In this document: positions 62,123 to 64,000 of the stretch, in pieces
Numbering within the stretch: position 1 is the first letter of the stretch
How the letters are laid out: each line of letters starts with the position of its first letter
Source of the DNA: Gracilaria gracilis
Taxonomy: Eukaryota > Rhodophyta > Florideophyceae > Gracilariales > Gracilariaceae
Direction: 5' to 3'
NCBI GenBank assembly: GCA_030374805.1
Contig: JARGSG010000211.1
Span: 310,001-374,000, forward strand
Length of the DNA stretch: 64,000 bases
Notes under the pieces: model-generated
What the model was told of the DNA's origin: nothing
The model's database searches: none
What the model saw: only the letters and a program-made list of their open reading frames with translations
Translations under genes and position numbers: made by a program

Positions 62123-63274
62123 ATGGACAGTCGTTCACGTTCACGCTCGCGGCCGTCTTCGGATGAAAACAAGCTCATCCAGTCGCTCACGTTTCAGATG
62201 ACCGAGCTCATCGAGTCGCACAGCTGCCTAATTTGTCACGAAATCCTAAACGCCCCTGTTCGCCTCCCGTGTACTCACCTTTTCTGCTCGCTGTGCATAC
62301 GGCGCCATCTCTCCCGCTCTTCTACCTGTCCTCATCCCACATGTCCCACGGACTGCACAACGTCTGACCTTGATCCCTTGCGTCATTATGACGTCACTCT
62401 GGAGAAGCTTCGAATTATGCAACGCACTTCCGTACCCGGTCTTAAACGGGTTCAATGCTCTTCGTTACCTTTACCGGGAAACCTTTCTCGCGCCACGCTC
62501 GTGAATAAGTTGCGTTCCGTTGGATTGCAGACTATCGGCACTTTGGAAACTTTACAAGTTCGTTATCGGGAATTCGTGCTTCGCGTCAATGCTGCGTCAG
62601 ACTCTGCGTTCGGCGCTCCCAAACACAAAGTCTTAGATCAAGTGAGGCGATATGAAGAGGCTCTTTCTGAACCGCAGCGAGGTTTGAATGGTTTCTCCGG
62701 ACGCTCAGCACACCAACTTGTTGCTCAGCAGGGAGACAGTTTTGAAGAACTGGTGCGGAAGACTAAACGACGAAAGGATTTGCAAACACGAGCGAGTGCA
62801 TCGCAAGATATCCCGCAAAGACATGAGAAAGAACGTGTAGAGCCTGCTGAAGGGGATAAGAAACCGGACAGCGGAGAAGAGAGCAAGGACGTGAAACAAG
62901 ACAAGCCTAAGTTGCAAGGAACGAGTAATCCTCGAAAACGACCGCGCTCTGCAACCGCTCAAAGCCACTCTGCGGAGAAGGCCGTTGACGTACACATTGT
63001 AAATCTACCGCCTACGCTCGTTTCGTGTACTGAGGTCGCTCTCTGTTCTTCTGGAGTGAACATTCAGCCAGGGAAGTATTTGCCCGGTCAAACCCCTTCA
63101 AGTGTACAAAAGCTAACTCAGGTTACGCCACCTTCGGCTTCCAACCCCAATCTTACTGAGGAACAAATAGAAAGAATGCGTCGAAACAAAATGGCGGCGA
63201 TGGAACGTAGACGACAAAACAGTCAGCAGTATGTGCGACGCTTGCCCTTCAACGGCACTCAAGAAACACCTTGA
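62123..63274 (+). CDS. RAD18: RAD18-like RING-SAP E3 ubiquitin ligase
   Basis: Start at the ATG at 62123 (383 residues), just before the conserved part; an open extension to 61853 has no RAD18-like features. RING finger at residues 35-75 (CLICHEILNAPVRLPCTHLFC..C..C), SAP domain at about 122-156 with the RAD18-type sequence RATLVNKLRSVGL..RYREFVLRVNA. The rest is charged and Lys/Glu-rich, with a basic cluster RKRPRS. RAD18 with RAD6 monoubiquitinates PCNA at stalled forks to switch to translesion synthesis. No UBZ zinc finger is seen between RING and SAP, where animal and fungal RAD18 have one, so the name is probable rather than certain. Confidence 0.7.
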   Translation: MDSRSRSRSRPSSDENKLIQSLTFQMTELIESHSCLICHEILNAPVRLPCTHLFCSLCIRRHLSRSSTCPHPTCPTDCTTSDLDPLRHYDVTLEKLRIMQRTSVPGLKRVQCSSLPLPGNLSRATLVNKLRSVGLQTIGTLETLQVRYREFVLRVNAASDSAFGAPKHKVLDQVRRYEEALSEPQRGLNGFSGRSAHQLVAQQGDSFEELVRKTKRRKDLQTRASASQDIPQRHEKERVEPAEGDKKPDSGEESKDVKQDKPKLQGTSNPRKRPRSATAQSHSAEKAVDVHIVNLPPTLVSCTEVALCSSGVNIQPGKYLPGQTPSSVQKLTQVTPPSASNPNLTEEQIERMRRNKMAAMERRRQNSQQYVRRLPFNGTQETP

Positions 63275-63424
63275 AGTTGAGCGTGTGCTTTACATACAAG
63301 CAGGTGCCGATTGTGTACATATAGATTGTAGGAGTATCAAAATTGTTAAGCGCTGAAGCGTAGCTATAGCCTTTTAGACCAATCGCTGTTGTACAGACCC
63401 TATGGTTGCTCATTCACGCGTTCA

Positions 63425-63478
63425 CGTTCACGCTCTGTTTAGACTGCGCCACAGGCGCAGTCTAAACAAGCGTGAACG
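63425..63478. repeat. Palindrome between convergent genes
   Basis: Perfect 14-bp arms (63437..63450 and 63454..63467) around a 3-base loop, extended by imperfect outer arms (GTTCACGCT / AGCGTGAAC). It lies between the RAD18-like stop and the stop of the next, convergent gene. Confidence 0.8.
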
Positions 63479-63512
63479 AAGGTGTGAACGCCTGTCTACG
63501 GCCAGTGATTGG

Positions 63513-64000
63513 CTATTCTTCTCGCCGCCTTCCGAATATGGCGTTGATCGTTTTGCGGAGCACCCTTATAGTATTCCGTTCTGCAATTGAACCAGCAACA
63601 GCACGCGAGGTTTCGAATACCTTTTCAGCCAGTAGTCGTTGCCTTTCCCTCCTTAGTTGTCTTGTTTGCGGTTCGTCATTGGCGAATGTGGACAGCACCT
63701 CTGGTGCACGCACTCGAATAAGCTTTGCCAGTTCGATCGCTGCCTCAACACGTCCCATGTCTACATCCTCTTTCGGAGGTGGAAGAAGACCATATGTTGC
63801 GTCAGAAAATCGCTTCAGAAGCGCAAGTTGAACGGCATCAGCTGTGTCTGCCAGCTCCAATTGCAAAGCTCGTCGAAGAAAATCACCCCGGTTGCTAACA
63901 GTGAAATCAATTACGCGGCTAAGGGCAGTATTGCTAACGCTGTCCAAGGGGGTTCCCTTCGAAATCGAAGAATCTCTAGCTCGTCCATTGCCGCCGGGTT
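63513..64000 (-). CDS. C-terminal part of an unidentified protein (runs off window)
   Basis: The minus-strand frame is open from the window end to the stop at 63513, giving about 160 C-terminal residues. Mostly helical, with SNRGDFLRRALQLELADTADAV, an Arg-rich segment (RQLRRERQRLLAEK) and a basic end (FGRRREE). The GDFLRRAL stretch faintly resembles the C-terminal region of plastid ABC1/UbiB kinases, but the kinase domain would lie outside the window. Confidence 0.6.
   Translation of the reverse strand, partial: PGGNGRARDSSISKGTPLDSVSNTALSRVIDFTVSNRGDFLRRALQLELADTADAVQLALLKRFSDATYGLLPPPKEDVDMGRVEAAIELAKLIRVRAPEVLSTFANDEPQTRQLRRERQRLLAEKVFETSRAVAGSIAERNTIRVLRKTINAIFGRRREE

Overview
This window is nuclear DNA of a eukaryote, most plausibly a compact-genome alga. 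Recognised host genes are MCM6, profilin, the complex I subunit NDUFA12, a TBC Rab-GAP, a RAD18-like E3 ligase, a GNAT acetyltransferase and a mitochondrial-carrier-family protein with plastid-type targeting signals. Long genes such as MCM6 are single-exon; the three introns I can place are 63-107 bp with GT..AG ends. The plastid-like targeting suggests a photosynthetic protist, possibly red-algal, but I cannot name a species.

Positions 1-21,878 hold two copies of one Ty3/gypsy chromodomain LTR retrotransposon, head to head and 58 bp apart. The left copy (1-10,324, inverted) is cut by the window edge. The right copy (10,383-21,878) is complete: two 508-bp LTRs, primer-binding site, polypurine tract and a perfect 5-bp target-site duplication. 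Each copy carries gag, then pol (protease, reverse transcriptase, RNase H, integrase, chromodomain), then a long unrecognised ORF on the opposite strand. The copies carry complementary lesions: gag is interrupted on the right, pol on the left. The whole element, LTRs and non-coding parts included, is saturated with the interrupted palindrome ACC-N5-GGT: about 70 copies by eye in 11.5 kb against about 3 expected. This is the strongest unexplained signal in the window.

From 21,879 to 41,000 host genes alternate with mobile-element damage. A Ulp1/C48-like gene remnant was hit by the LTR elements. GNAT and MCM6 follow, MCM6 with a cluster of E2F-type sites upstream. A gene for a secreted protein of Cys-rich repeats plus a von Willebrand A domain is split in its fifth repeat by a 4.1-kb LINE with 11-bp target duplications. 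That LINE has a TAG stop inside a perfect hairpin between endonuclease and reverse transcriptase, and a Tudor/Agenet-like segment inserted in its RNase H domain. A second, 5'-truncated LINE lies at about 36.6-37.1 kb, and a 425-bp hAT-type MITE with an 8-bp duplication at 40.4-40.8 kb.

From 41.5 to 64 kb the window is mostly host genes: a WD40 protein, a Q/P-rich RGG protein, the plastid-type carrier, profilin (three exons), TBC Rab-GAP, NDUFA12 (two exons), a SRPBCC lipid-binding-fold protein, a small single-pass membrane protein, a 1,285-residue membrane protein with Sel1-like repeats, RAD18-like, and the C-terminal part of a further gene running off the right edge.
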